Assembly: GCF_024584515.1 (NCBI RefSeq) | Contig: NZ_CP102173.1 | Location: forward strand, 3,596,001-3,660,000 | Origin: Aeromicrobium wangtongii | GTDB lineage: Bacteria > Actinomycetota > Actinomycetes > Propionibacteriales > Nocardioidaceae | Direction of reading: 5' to 3' | Length of the DNA: 64,000 nucleotides | Part shown: positions 55,036 to 63,004 of the stretch, one piece after another | Layout of the letters: each line of letters opens with the position of its first letter | Position numbering within the stretch: position 1 is the stretch's first letter | The notes under the pieces: model-generated | Told to the model about the DNA's origin: nothing | The model's input: only the letters and a program-made list of their open reading frames with translations | The model's database searches: none | Made by a program: the position numbers and the translations under genes

Positions 55036-55587
55036 TTAGAAGGGGGGCTCTTCGGACGCGCCGGAGTTTCCGCCCCATGAGCCGGATCCACCCTGGGCCG
55101 GCTGCGACGACCAGGGGTCGTTGGCCGGTGCCTGGGCGCCTCCGCCGGAGTTTCCTCCGCCGAAGCCGCCACCTGAGTTGTTGCCGCCGCCACCGAAGCC
55201 ACCGCCGCCGCCACCGCCGGAGCGGTTGGCGCGGGTGACCTTGGCCGTGGCGAAGCGCAGCGAGGGACCGATCTCGTTGACGGTCATCTCGACGCTGGTG
55301 CCCCGCGAGCCGTCCTGTCGCTCGAAGTTACGGATGCTCAGCGGGCCCTGGACGATGACCTGCTGACCCTTCTGCAACGACTCCGCGACGTTCTCGGCCA
55401 GCTGGCGCCACGCGGCGCAGCGGATGAACAGAGCCTCGCCGTCCTTCCACTCGTTCGTCTGACGATCGAAGGTTCGAGGCGTCGAGGCGACGGTGAAGTT
55501 GGCGACTGCGGCGCCCGAAGGAGTGAACTTCAGCTCCGGGTCGTCGGTGAGGTTGCCGATGACGGTGATGATCGTTTCGCCTGCCAT
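55036..55587 (-). CDS. ssb: Single-stranded DNA-binding protein
   Basis: This 183-residue SSB has an OB-fold N-terminal domain ([20 protein letters not shown], then a [25 protein letters not shown] core) in residues 1-110, followed by a Gly-rich spacer and an acidic C-terminal tip SEEPPF that recruits replication and repair proteins. ATG 55587 is the usual SSB start. It is between rpsF and rpsR in the ribosomal operon, as in most actinobacteria. Confidence 0.96.
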   Translation of the reverse strand: MAGETIITVIGNLTDDPELKFTPSGAAVANFTVASTPRTFDRQTNEWKDGEALFIRCAAWRQLAENVAESLQKGQQVIVQGPLSIRNFERQDGSRGTSVEMTVNEIGPSLRFATAKVTRANRSGGGGGGGFGGGGNNSGGGFGGGNSGGGAQAPANDPWSSQPAQGGSGSWGGNSGASEEPPF

Positions 55588-55689
55588 GGGGCGCAGCCTT
55601 TCAGGTGTGTGGGTGTCTGGCTCGAGTGTTCCGCACAGATGTCGGGAGCGCAGGCGCTCGTCCACATTGCGAGGAACAGTGCTTCAGGC

Positions 55690-55986
55690 CTACTTCACGT
55701 CGGGACGTGTGACCTTCGTACGCACAACGGACTCGTTGAGCGTCAGCTGGCGATCGAGCTCCTTGACCGTGGCGGGCTCGGCCTTGAGCTGGACGACGGC
55801 GTAGATGCCCTCGTTCTTCTTGTTGATCTCGTAGGCAAGACGGCGCTTGCCCCACACGTCGACCTCGTCGACGGAGCCGCCGTCCTGGCGCACGACGTTG
55901 AGGTACGTGTCCAGGCTGGGGGCGACGGTACGTTCTTCGAGATCAGGATCAAGGATGATCATGACTTCGTACGGGCGCAGTGACAT
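55690..55986 (-). CDS. rpsF: 30S ribosomal protein S6
   Basis: This 98-residue S6 opens with [20 protein letters not shown] and ends with [12 protein letters not shown], typical for actinobacteria. It lacks the long Glu-rich tail of E. coli S6. It is the first gene of the operon. Its leader has a 7-bp hairpin (56009-56027) and its 5' region borders the first copy of the 84-bp element at 56101-56184. Confidence 0.97.
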   Translation of the reverse strand: MSLRPYEVMIILDPDLEERTVAPSLDTYLNVVRQDGGSVDEVDVWGKRRLAYEINKKNEGIYAVVQLKAEPATVKELDRQLTLNESVVRTKVTRPDVK

Positions 55987-56008
55987 TCAGTCTCCTTCGG
56001 ACTAAACG

Positions 56009-56027
56009 GCTACGGGGATTCCGTAGC
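56009..56027 (-). promoter_or_regulatory. Hairpin in the rpsF 5' leader, possible S6:S18 autoregulatory site
   Basis: GCTACGG/CCGTAGC form a 7-bp stem with a 5-nt loop, in the minus-strand leader about 23 nt before the rpsF ATG, followed by CCG. Conserved S6:S18 leader RNAs contain a stem with a CCG/CGG motif that mimics 16S rRNA. The resemblance is partial and was judged by eye, so regulation is only a possibility. Confidence 0.35.
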
Positions 56028-56100
56028 AGGAGTGGTTGCCAAACAGCAACCGCCCAAGTCTACGGGACCACCGCCGTCCGGGGGAAATCCGCCGCCCAGA

Positions 56101-56184
56101 CCGCGAGTGGTGGATTCTGGGGATTCTGGGACGGCGTGTCGTCCGAGCTTGCACCACTCGGTCACCGGTTTGCACCACTCGGAC
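56101..56184 (+). repeat. 84-bp palindromic element, copy A2
   Basis: Aligns without gaps to A1 (27994-28077) and to the reverse complement of A3 (57236-57319). Versus A3 I count 72 of 84 matches, with the core GACGGCGTGTCG invariant. It lies just downstream of the DUF559-like gene and supplies its last codons and stop (56162). It is inverted relative to A3. Its right end (GGAC) differs from the GCGG of the other two copies, suggesting partial decay. Confidence 0.88.
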
Positions 56185-57154
56185 GTGGGGGGCGCGGTGG
56201 CTCGTCCCGGACGAACCGCAGCAACCGGGTGCTGAGCTGCGCCTGTCCGATCCGGCTCACGGACGCGCGCCGCGCCTCCGCCCGCCACACGTCCAGGCGT
56301 CCGGGCAGGTGCGGGAGCCCTGCGGCGTCCTCGGCGTCCCGGACGATCAGCTCCGGCGCCCGGAGGATCTCGCTGGCGATGTAGCCATAGCGCTGCAGGC
56401 CCGACCGGGCGAGCATCTTCTCGCGCCGCAGGTCGTCCTGGTGCCGGATCCGGTCGCGGTGGTCGGCGCCGTCGTACTCGGCGGCCCGGTTCGTCCCGCG
56501 GATCCGCAGGTCGACCCGCGCCACCTCGACCCCGGCAGCATTGAGCACCACGTGCTGCGGATCGACCGGGATGCCCGACAGCTCGTGCAGCAGGCGCAGC
56601 ATCGTCTCCCACCACGACTCGCTACGTCCGTCCGCCAGCGGCAGCGCGCGGCGCAGCACGCGGACGCCACGCCGTCCCGGTCGCATCGTGGCCCGGATGC
56701 GCTTGACCGAGGTGTGCCCCAGGTACAGCGCCGAGTCGATCACCGCGACGAGATCGAGCAGTGCCAGGTGCTCGGCGAGCTCGACGATCGTCCACTCCGC
56801 CGACGCCAGCGGGACGTCGTCGAACCGCTCCCGGTGACCGGGCGGGATGTCGCAGCGCCGGACGTACACCCCACGCCGGTCCAGATGAACCCCCTCGCCG
56901 GAGGTGCACGCGATGACGGGACGCTGCTCGTCGAGCATCGGCAACCACCAGCCACGCACCTCCGCGCTGGTGAGGTGGGTGAACACGGCGTCGTCCGGGA
57001 GCATGACTGCGATGGCTCGGCAGGTCGACGGCAGGTGGTCGGCGGTGGTGGCCAGCTGCGAGACGCCGGCGACCGGGTGCGTGAACCATCGGCTGCGCAG
57101 GATGTCCGGGCTGAATCCGCGATCCTCGGCGTCGCGGTGGCGAATGGGGTCCAT
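56162..57154 (-). CDS. DUF559 / AbiEi-like endonuclease-domain protein
   Basis: This 330-residue protein has an N-terminal helical region like AbiEi-type winged helices (PDDAVFTHLTSAEVRGWWLP near residues 52-71). Its C-terminal part resembles the DUF559 restriction-endonuclease-like fold: VARVDLRIRGTNRAAEYDG (residues ~213-231), then HRDRIRHQDDLRREKMLARSG, giving a D-x(n)-E-x-D-like core. Such genes are numerous in actinobacterial genomes and of uncertain role (defence, toxin-antitoxin or mobile). Start ATG 57154. Its stop codon lies inside repeat A2 and its promoter region contains A3, so the repeat frames the gene on both sides. Confidence 0.8.
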   Translation of the reverse strand: MDPIRHRDAEDRGFSPDILRSRWFTHPVAGVSQLATTADHLPSTCRAIAVMLPDDAVFTHLTSAEVRGWWLPMLDEQRPVIACTSGEGVHLDRRGVYVRRCDIPPGHRERFDDVPLASAEWTIVELAEHLALLDLVAVIDSALYLGHTSVKRIRATMRPGRRGVRVLRRALPLADGRSESWWETMLRLLHELSGIPVDPQHVVLNAAGVEVARVDLRIRGTNRAAEYDGADHRDRIRHQDDLRREKMLARSGLQRYGYIASEILRAPELIVRDAEDAAGLPHLPGRLDVWRAEARRASVSRIGQAQLSTRLLRFVRDEPPRPPRPSGANR

Positions 57155-57235
57155 CGGACCACGGTCGAGCCGCCCGCCCGGGACCCGCCACGTCCGTCGT
57201 ACCGGCTGTGGACGCGCCGGCGCTGTCCACAACGA

Positions 57236-57319
57236 CCGCGAGTGGTGCATTCCCGACACCGAGTGGTGCAAGCTCGGGCGACACGCCGTCTCAGAATCCC
57301 CAACATCCACCACTCGCGG
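57236..57319 (-). repeat. 84-bp palindromic element, copy A3 (reverse orientation)
   Basis: Copy A3 reads on the minus strand in the same gap-free register as A1 and A2. It lies upstream of the DUF559-like gene (its end is 81 bp from the ATG) and 27 bp before the MOSC start. In this copy the left arm is CCGCGAGTGGTG and both right arms carry the compensating TGCACCACTC, keeping pairing possible. Confidence 0.88.
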
Positions 57320-57346
57320 AAATGGGGGCGGAACTAGGGTGGGGGG

Positions 57347-57919
57347 GTGGAGCTTGAGCTGGTTTCCCTGGTCGTGTCGCCGGTGCGGCGGATGGACGGG
57401 CGGCCGCGCGACGGGATGACGCCGTATGACGGGGACGAGACGCCGTCGACCGTCCGGGTCCGGGCGCACAAGGGACTGGTCGGCGACCGGTACTTCAACA
57501 CCCGGTTCACCTACGCGTCCGTGACGATGATCGCCGCGGAGAAGATCGAGCAGCTCGAGAGGCAGATCGCCGGCGAGGGCCTGTTCCCGGCGACCAACAC
57601 CCCGTTCGACCCGGTGCTCGCGCGCCGCAACCTGGTGACCCGCGGCCTGGACGTCGACGCGCTGGTGCGGCACACCTTCACCCTGGACGCCGGTCACGGG
57701 CCGATCCGCTTCCGGTCGATCACCCCCGCCAATCCGTGCGCGTGGCTGAACGTCGTCTACGCCGACGGGGCCCACCAGGCACTGCGCGGGCACGCCGGCA
57801 TCCGCTGCGAGCCGCTGGACGACGGGCAGCTGTCGGTCGGGCCGGCGCTCGTCACCGACATCGCTCCGATCCCGCAGGACGAGCTGACCCGTCAGGTGCG
57901 CCGCGCGCCCGTGGCCTGA
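57347..57919 (+). CDS. MOSC domain protein
   Basis: This 190-residue protein matches the MOSC domain found at the C-terminus of molybdenum-cofactor sulfurases and in small stand-alone sulfur carriers. Conserved elements include HKGLVGDRYFNTRFT, RRNLVTRGLDVDALV and the Cys-containing PANPCAWLN. It probably handles sulfur or metal-sulfur groups; a role in molybdoenzyme maturation is inferred. The start is GTG 57347, preceded by an unusual run of seven Gs. It overlaps the 3' end of hrpB by 28 bp. Confidence 0.85.
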   Translation: MELELVSLVVSPVRRMDGRPRDGMTPYDGDETPSTVRVRAHKGLVGDRYFNTRFTYASVTMIAAEKIEQLERQIAGEGLFPATNTPFDPVLARRNLVTRGLDVDALVRHTFTLDAGHGPIRFRSITPANPCAWLNVVYADGAHQALRGHAGIRCEPLDDGQLSVGPALVTDIAPIPQDELTRQVRRAPVA

Positions 57920-60414
57920 GCCTGCGTCGGGTCCTCCGGCCAGGCGTGCTTGGGATAGCGGCCGCGCAGCTCGGCGCGCACCTGCCGGTACGGCCCGGCC
58001 CAGAACGACTCCAGGTCGGCGGTGACCGCAGCGGGCCGGCGGGCCGGGGTCAGCAGGTGCAGCAGCAGCGGCACCCGCCCGTCCGCGATGCGGGGCGTCG
58101 CGGTCCACCCGAAGGCGTCCTGCAGCCGCACCGACAGCACCGGCTGCTCGGTGCCCGTCGCCCCGTACTCGACCCGGGCGCCCTTGCCGTTCGGCAGCGT
58201 GACCCTCTCGGGGGCCAGCTCGTCGAGGCGTCCGGCCGCGGGCCACGGCAGCAACCGGCGTAGCGCCGACAGGACGTCGATGCGGCCCAGGTCGCGGCTG
58301 CCCCGCACGCGGGCGAGATCGGCACCGAGCCAGGCATCGATGCGGGTCAGCAGCGCCTCGTCTCCGACATCGGGCCACGGCTCGCCGAGCGCGTCGTGCA
58401 GGAAGGCCATCCGGCGGCGCAGCGCGACCGCAGCCTCGCTCCACGGCAGCATCGCAAGGCCCTCGCGGGACAAGCCGTCGGCGACCGCCGCCGCGACCGC
58501 GTCCGGCGGCGGATCGGCCAACGGGACGGCCGACAGCTCGATCGCCCCGAGCCGGGTGACCCGGCGGGCCACGATCCGGCCGCCGGCCCAGGTGACCTCG
58601 TCGGCCTCCTGCCACACGCCGGACGCCGCATCGAGCGCGATGTCCTCGGTGATGGGCGCCGCCGACCGGATCGTGGCGTCCCGCGCGCCGGGACGCCGCT
58701 CGGCATCGGCGATCGCGATCCACGGCAGCCCTGCGAGCGACGGGTCGGCAGCGCGGAAGGCCGCCCCGGTGCCGGACACCATGAGGTACGACCCGCCACC
58801 GGAGCGTCGGCGCGCGATGCGTCCGGGGTGCGCCAGGGCCACGACGGTGCCGACCGCGAGATCGTCGGTCAGCCCGGTCCGGGACGTGCGCGTCGGCAGC
58901 AGCGACTCCAGCCGTGCGACGGCCTCGGCCCACGACCGGGCCGCCGGTCCGCCACGCCGCACGCCACGCAGCGCCGCGACCAGGTCGCCGCCGGGCGCGC
59001 GGACGTCATCGTCCAGCAGCGCGACGACCTCGGCCGCCCGATGTGCACCGACGGCCTCGGCCCCGTCGAGCAGGGCGCGGGCCAGCCGGGGATCGGCCGG
59101 GACCTGGGCCATCGCGCGGCCGCGGTCCGTGATGGCGCCGGTGGCGTCGATCGCGCCGAGGCCGACCAGGGTCTGGCGGGCCGTCTCGAGCGCGGGCGGC
59201 GGCGGTGGGTCGAGCAGGGCCAGGCTCGCACCGTCGACATCGCCCCACGCGGCGAGCTCGAGGCAGAAGCCGGTCAGGTCGGCGACGGCGATCTCCGGCG
59301 CCGGGTGCGCGGGCAGGTGGGCGTGATCGGCGCGCGACCAGCACCGGTGCACGACGCCGGGTGCCTCACGCCCCGCGCGGCCGGCCCGCTGCTCGGCCGC
59401 GGATCGGCTCACCCGCACCGTCACGAGCGCGGGCAGCCCGCGAACCTGGTCGGTGCGCGGCTCGCGGGACAGTCCGGCGTCGACCACGATGCGCACGCCC
59501 GGCACCGTCAGGGACGACTCGGCGACCGCGGTCGACACCACGATCCGGCGACGCGCTCCCTGGGTGAGAGCCCGGTCCTGCTCCTGGGCGGGGAGCCGGC
59601 CGTGCAGCGCCAGCACGTCGACGTCGCCCAGCCCGGAGAGCCGGCGCATGACCCCGTCCACCTCGCCGACGCCCGGCACGAACACCAGCACGTCACCGGG
59701 GTCGGTGGAGACGGCGTGGCGGACCGTGGCGGCCACGTGGTCCAGGAAGCGTGGCGGCACGCCGCGCTCGTCGGTCGGCAGGACGCCCGGCGGCGGGGGG
59801 GCCCAGTGCGTCGTGACGGGGTGCAGGGCTCCGGGCACGTCGACGACGGGGACCGGACCGGTCGTCGAGGCAGCCAGCGTCGCGGCCGTGCGCTCGGCCT
59901 CGACGGTCGCCGACATCGCGACCAGCAGCAGGTCGTCGCGCACCGTCGCGCGGACGTCGACCAGGAAGGCCAGCGCCAGGTCCGCGTCGAGCTGCCGCTC
60001 GTGCACCTCGTCCAGGACGACCGCCGCGACGCCCGGCAGCTCCGGATCGCGCTGGAGCCGGCGCAGCAGCACCCCGGTGGTCACGAACTCGATCCGGGTG
60101 TCCGGCCCGACCGCCCGGTCACCGCGCACGGTGTGGCCCACGGTCTGGCCGACCCGCTCACCCAGCAGGCTTGCGAGCCGCCGGGCCGCGGCACGGGCCG
60201 CGATGCGGCGCGGCTGGGTCACCACCACCCGGCCGCCGCCGGCGACCATCGCGGCCACCGCCGGCGGCACCAGCGTCGTCTTGCCGGTGCCCGGTGGAGC
60301 CTGCATCACGGCGACGCCCTGCTCGCGCAGAGCGATCTCCAGCGCGGGCAGCCCGGACCGGACCGGTAGATCGGGAGGGTTCTCCAGCAGTCGCCGGATC
60401 AGGTCGGGAGGCAC
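57892..60414 (-). CDS. hrpB: ATP-dependent DEAH-box RNA helicase HrpB
   Basis: This 840-residue helicase has motif I PPGTGKTTL, a DEVH box in VVLDEVHERQLDADLALAFL, motif III SATVEAER, an RNA helicase C domain with VVSTAVAESSLTVPGVR and QRAGRAGR, and the HrpB-specific C-terminal domain. Function in bacteria is poorly known; HrpB proteins act on RNA and are dispensable in E. coli. GTG 60414 begins VPPDLIRRLL, 2 bp after the aldo/keto reductase stop. It overlaps the MOSC gene by 28 bp. Confidence 0.94.
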   Translation of the reverse strand: MPPDLIRRLLENPPDLPVRSGLPALEIALREQGVAVMQAPPGTGKTTLVPPAVAAMVAGGGRVVVTQPRRIAARAAARRLASLLGERVGQTVGHTVRGDRAVGPDTRIEFVTTGVLLRRLQRDPELPGVAAVVLDEVHERQLDADLALAFLVDVRATVRDDLLLVAMSATVEAERTAATLAASTTGPVPVVDVPGALHPVTTHWAPPPPGVLPTDERGVPPRFLDHVAATVRHAVSTDPGDVLVFVPGVGEVDGVMRRLSGLGDVDVLALHGRLPAQEQDRALTQGARRRIVVSTAVAESSLTVPGVRIVVDAGLSREPRTDQVRGLPALVTVRVSRSAAEQRAGRAGREAPGVVHRCWSRADHAHLPAHPAPEIAVADLTGFCLELAAWGDVDGASLALLDPPPPPALETARQTLVGLGAIDATGAITDRGRAMAQVPADPRLARALLDGAEAVGAHRAAEVVALLDDDVRAPGGDLVAALRGVRRGGPAARSWAEAVARLESLLPTRTSRTGLTDDLAVGTVVALAHPGRIARRRSGGGSYLMVSGTGAAFRAADPSLAGLPWIAIADAERRPGARDATIRSAAPITEDIALDAASGVWQEADEVTWAGGRIVARRVTRLGAIELSAVPLADPPPDAVAAAVADGLSREGLAMLPWSEAAVALRRRMAFLHDALGEPWPDVGDEALLTRIDAWLGADLARVRGSRDLGRIDVLSALRRLLPWPAAGRLDELAPERVTLPNGKGARVEYGATGTEQPVLSVRLQDAFGWTATPRIADGRVPLLLHLLTPARRPAAVTADLESFWAGPYRQVRAELRGRYPKHAWPEDPTQAQATGARRT

Positions 60415-60416
60415 GA

Positions 60417-61487
60417 TCAGAGGTCGGCCGAGATCTTCCAGATGTCGACACCCTCGGTGTCGCCGGCGAGACGATCGATCGCCGCCAGCTCCTCGTCGGT
60501 GAAGTCGGTCTGGCCGGCTGCGGCGAGATTCTCGTCCAGCTGCTGCGTGGAGGACGCACCGATCAGCGCGGAGGTGACTCCCCCCGGACGCAGGATCCAG
60601 GAGATCGCCATCTGCGCCAGCGACTGCCCACGCTGCTTGGCAATGGAGGCCAGGCCGCGCAGCCGCTCGAGGTTGTCCTCGGTGAGGACGCCCTCGTCGA
60701 GGCTGCCGCGGTCGACCGCCCGCTCGACCGGCTCGTCGCCGAGGTAACGATCGGTCAGCAGCCCCTGCGCCAGCGGGGAGAAGCCGATCGCCCCGAGGCC
60801 GTGCTCGTCGAGGGTGGTCAGCAGCCCGCCCTCGACCCAGCGGTTGAGCATCGAGTAGGACGGCTGGTGGATGATCAGCGGCGTCCCGAGGTCGCGTGCG
60901 ATCGCGACCGCCTCGACGGTGCGCTCCGGCGAGTACGACGAGATGCCGGCGTACAGCGCCTTGCCCTGGCCGACCGCGGTGTCCAGCGCGGTGATGGTCT
61001 CCTCCAGCGGCGTCGCCGGGTCGACGCGGTGCGAGTAGAAGATGTCGACATGGTCGACGCTCATCCGCTCCAGCGAGGCGTCCAGGCTCGACAGCAGGTA
61101 CTTGCGGGAGCCGAGCTTGCCGTACGGGCCGGGCCACATGTCCCAGCCGGCCTTCGTCGACACGATCAACTCGTCGCGGTACGGCTTGAAGTCGGTGCGC
61201 ATCATCCGACCGAAGTTCTCCTCCGCCGAGCCGTGCGGGGGACCGTAGTTGTTGGCCAGGTCGAAGTGCGTGATGCCGTGGTCGAAGGCGTGCCGCAGGA
61301 CCTCGCGCTGGGTGTCGAACGGGCGGTTGTCGCCGAAGTTCCACCACAGTCCCAGCGAGATCGGCGGGAGCAGCAGCCCGGAGGTGCCGACGCGGCGGTA
61401 GTCCAGGCGCTGGTAGCGATCGTCGGCCGCGACGTAAGGGCGGTGGATGTCCGGCACGGGATCGGCGTAGTAGCGCTCCTCGGTCAT
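60417..61487 (-). CDS. Aldo/keto reductase (YghZ/GPR-like)
   Basis: This is a 356-residue AKR14-type enzyme, longer than the usual 320-residue AKR. It contains FDLANNYGPPHGSAEENFGRM with catalytic Asp and Tyr (residues near 85-100). STKAGWDMWPGPYG supplies the Lys and the family-specific WDMWPGPYG. YSHRVDP supplies the His equivalent. The E. coli homologue YghZ reduces glyceraldehyde-3-phosphate-like aldehydes and detoxifies methylglyoxal. It is upstream of hrpB by 2 bp and probably shares a transcript. Confidence 0.93.
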   Translation of the reverse strand: MTEERYYADPVPDIHRPYVAADDRYQRLDYRRVGTSGLLLPPISLGLWWNFGDNRPFDTQREVLRHAFDHGITHFDLANNYGPPHGSAEENFGRMMRTDFKPYRDELIVSTKAGWDMWPGPYGKLGSRKYLLSSLDASLERMSVDHVDIFYSHRVDPATPLEETITALDTAVGQGKALYAGISSYSPERTVEAVAIARDLGTPLIIHQPSYSMLNRWVEGGLLTTLDEHGLGAIGFSPLAQGLLTDRYLGDEPVERAVDRGSLDEGVLTEDNLERLRGLASIAKQRGQSLAQMAISWILRPGGVTSALIGASSTQQLDENLAAAGQTDFTDEELAAIDRLAGDTEGVDIWKISADL

Positions 61488-61514
61488 GCCACCAACGCTA
61501 GCCCCGCCCGGTCG

Positions 61515-62138
61515 TCAGCGCGCCACGGCCAGCAGCACGGGGTCCGGGCGTCCGGCCCACGTGCCGGTCAGGGTCTTGCCGCCCAGTGCCCACGAGTCGT
61601 CGCCGACGATCCGCAGCAGCTCGAGCTCGGCGGCCGAGGTGACGATGACCGTCGAGGCGTCCACGTCACGGACGTCCACCAGTCCGACCGTGTCCATGTC
61701 GACCTGGGTGCCGCTGCCGATGACGTGGACGCTGGGCTCCACGGGCGTCCGCACCCCGTTCTCCTCGCGCTCGAGCGGCGCCTGCGTGCCACCGCCGAGG
61801 ATCGTCGTGGCCAGCGCGGCGGCGTAGACCGGGTCTCCGGAGGCGTCGTACACCCAGCGGCGGCCCAGCGCCGAGTGCTCCATCGTCGTGATGAGCCACT
61901 CGTCGGCACCGGCCAGCGGCGCGCCGCGATACGTCAGCGGCACCTGCAGGAACGGGCCCTCGCCGGCCCGGACGATCAACGTCTCGATGCCGACCTCGCC
62001 GTCGGGATCGTCGAACCGGTACGACCCGATGATCTCCAGGCCCAGGTCGTCACCGGCGAACCACGGCTGCGTGGGGGCCCAGGTCCGGATCAGCTCGATC
62101 TTGCTCGGGCTGATCTGCGCTGCGTGAAGAAGGGCCAT
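61515..62138 (-). CDS. Maltokinase N-terminal cap-like (CG0192-related) protein
   Basis: This 207-residue protein matches the N-terminal cap of actinobacterial maltokinase and related CG0192-type proteins (KIELIRTWAPTQPWFAGDD, then FLQVPLTYRGAPL and EHSALGRRWVYDASGDPV). The kinase core is absent, so it stands alone as a cap domain. The role is unknown; a regulatory or sugar-binding function is inferred. ATG 62138 is just before the conserved MALLHAAQI. It is downstream of the transglutaminase gene by 10 bp and probably in the same operon. Confidence 0.85.
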   Translation of the reverse strand: MALLHAAQISPSKIELIRTWAPTQPWFAGDDLGLEIIGSYRFDDPDGEVGIETLIVRAGEGPFLQVPLTYRGAPLAGADEWLITTMEHSALGRRWVYDASGDPVYAAALATTILGGGTQAPLEREENGVRTPVEPSVHVIGSGTQVDMDTVGLVDVRDVDASTVIVTSAAELELLRIVGDDSWALGGKTLTGTWAGRPDPVLLAVAR

Positions 62139-62148
62139 GGTTCCGACG

Positions 62149-62991
62149 CTAGCGCAGGCGAGTGATCTCCACACCGACGAACAGGTCCGAGCCACCCGAT
62201 GTGGAGAAGATGCCCCGCAACGGCGGGCTGTCGCCATAGTCACGGCCCTTCGCGACGACGACGTGGCGTGGCCCGGGAGCCACCGCATTGGTCGGGTCCC
62301 AGCCCACCCACTCGCCGTCCCACCACTCGATCCAGGCGTGCGACTCACCCTCGACCGTCTCGCCCACGACGGGGTCCAGGGACGGGTGCAGGTACCCCGA
62401 CACGTACCGCGCGGGGATTCCAGCGTCCCGCAGGGCGCCCAGGCTCAGGTGCGCGAAGTCCTGGCAGACCCCGGTGCGCGCGTCCCACGCATCGGCCGCG
62501 GACGTCGTGACCTCCGTGCTGCCCGGGACGTACGCGATCCGTGAGTGCAGCAGCTCCATGACCGCGACCGCGTAGTCGTTGGGACGCTCGGACGCCGCGC
62601 GGATCGGCACGAGCCGCTCGTGCAGGTCCGGGGAGGGCGCCACCCAGTCCGACAGCTCCAGGTACTCGCACCACTCGTCCTTGACGTCATCGCTGAGCTC
62701 GTCCCAGCCGATGCCGTGCTGCTTGGGCGGCACCTCCTGGGTGTCGACGATCGATGTCGCCACGACCGTCAGGTCGGTGTGCGGGTCGTGGACCTCGAAC
62801 GAGGTGACCGTCGTGCCCCAGTAGTCGCGGTACTCGTACGACCACGGGGTCGGCGAGATCTCCAGCCGCGAGCGCAGGACGTACTGCTCCGAGGTCGTCA
62901 TCGGCGTCATGCGGGCCTCGTTGAAGGACGCCATCGCGCCCTTCTCGTAGTGGTAGCCCGTGGTGTGCTTGATGCGCAGCTGCATCGTCAT
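62149..62991 (-). CDS. Transglutaminase-like cysteine protease family protein
   Basis: This is a 280-residue protein. The N-terminus has the family's bacterial transglutaminase beta-domain (TGYHYEKGAMASFNEARMTP). The catalytic triad appears as Cys in GVCQDFAHLSLGALR, His in SHAWIEWW and Asp in WDPTN. These proteins are usually linked with alpha-E and circularly permuted ATP-grasp genes, whose combined function may be formation of isopeptide or amide bonds. ATG 62991 or the in-frame ATG at 62985 could start; the upstream ORF is open but not conserved. Confidence 0.93.
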   Translation of the reverse strand: MTMQLRIKHTTGYHYEKGAMASFNEARMTPMTTSEQYVLRSRLEISPTPWSYEYRDYWGTTVTSFEVHDPHTDLTVVATSIVDTQEVPPKQHGIGWDELSDDVKDEWCEYLELSDWVAPSPDLHERLVPIRAASERPNDYAVAVMELLHSRIAYVPGSTEVTTSAADAWDARTGVCQDFAHLSLGALRDAGIPARYVSGYLHPSLDPVVGETVEGESHAWIEWWDGEWVGWDPTNAVAPGPRHVVVAKGRDYGDSPPLRGIFSTSGGSDLFVGVEITRLR

Positions 62992-63004
62992 GCGGTGACC
63001 TCGT

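Larger units (their letters stand above)
56101..57319. mobile_element. Putative repeat-bracketed DUF559 cassette
   Basis: A 1219-bp unit consists of copy A2, the DUF559-like gene and copy A3 in inverted orientation. It is inserted between the rpsF leader and the MOSC gene. The arrangement resembles a transposable cassette or a REP/RAYT-type pair, but no transposase motif (DDE, HUH, Y1) is recognised in the gene and no target-site duplication was found by eye. The designation is a hypothesis. Confidence 0.35.

Noticed and set aside
58396-60369. Long plus-strand open frame of 657 codons opposite hrpB
   Set aside because: It is the antisense shadow of a well-supported DEAH helicase; amino acids are mostly Arg, Gly, Asp and His, with no domain.
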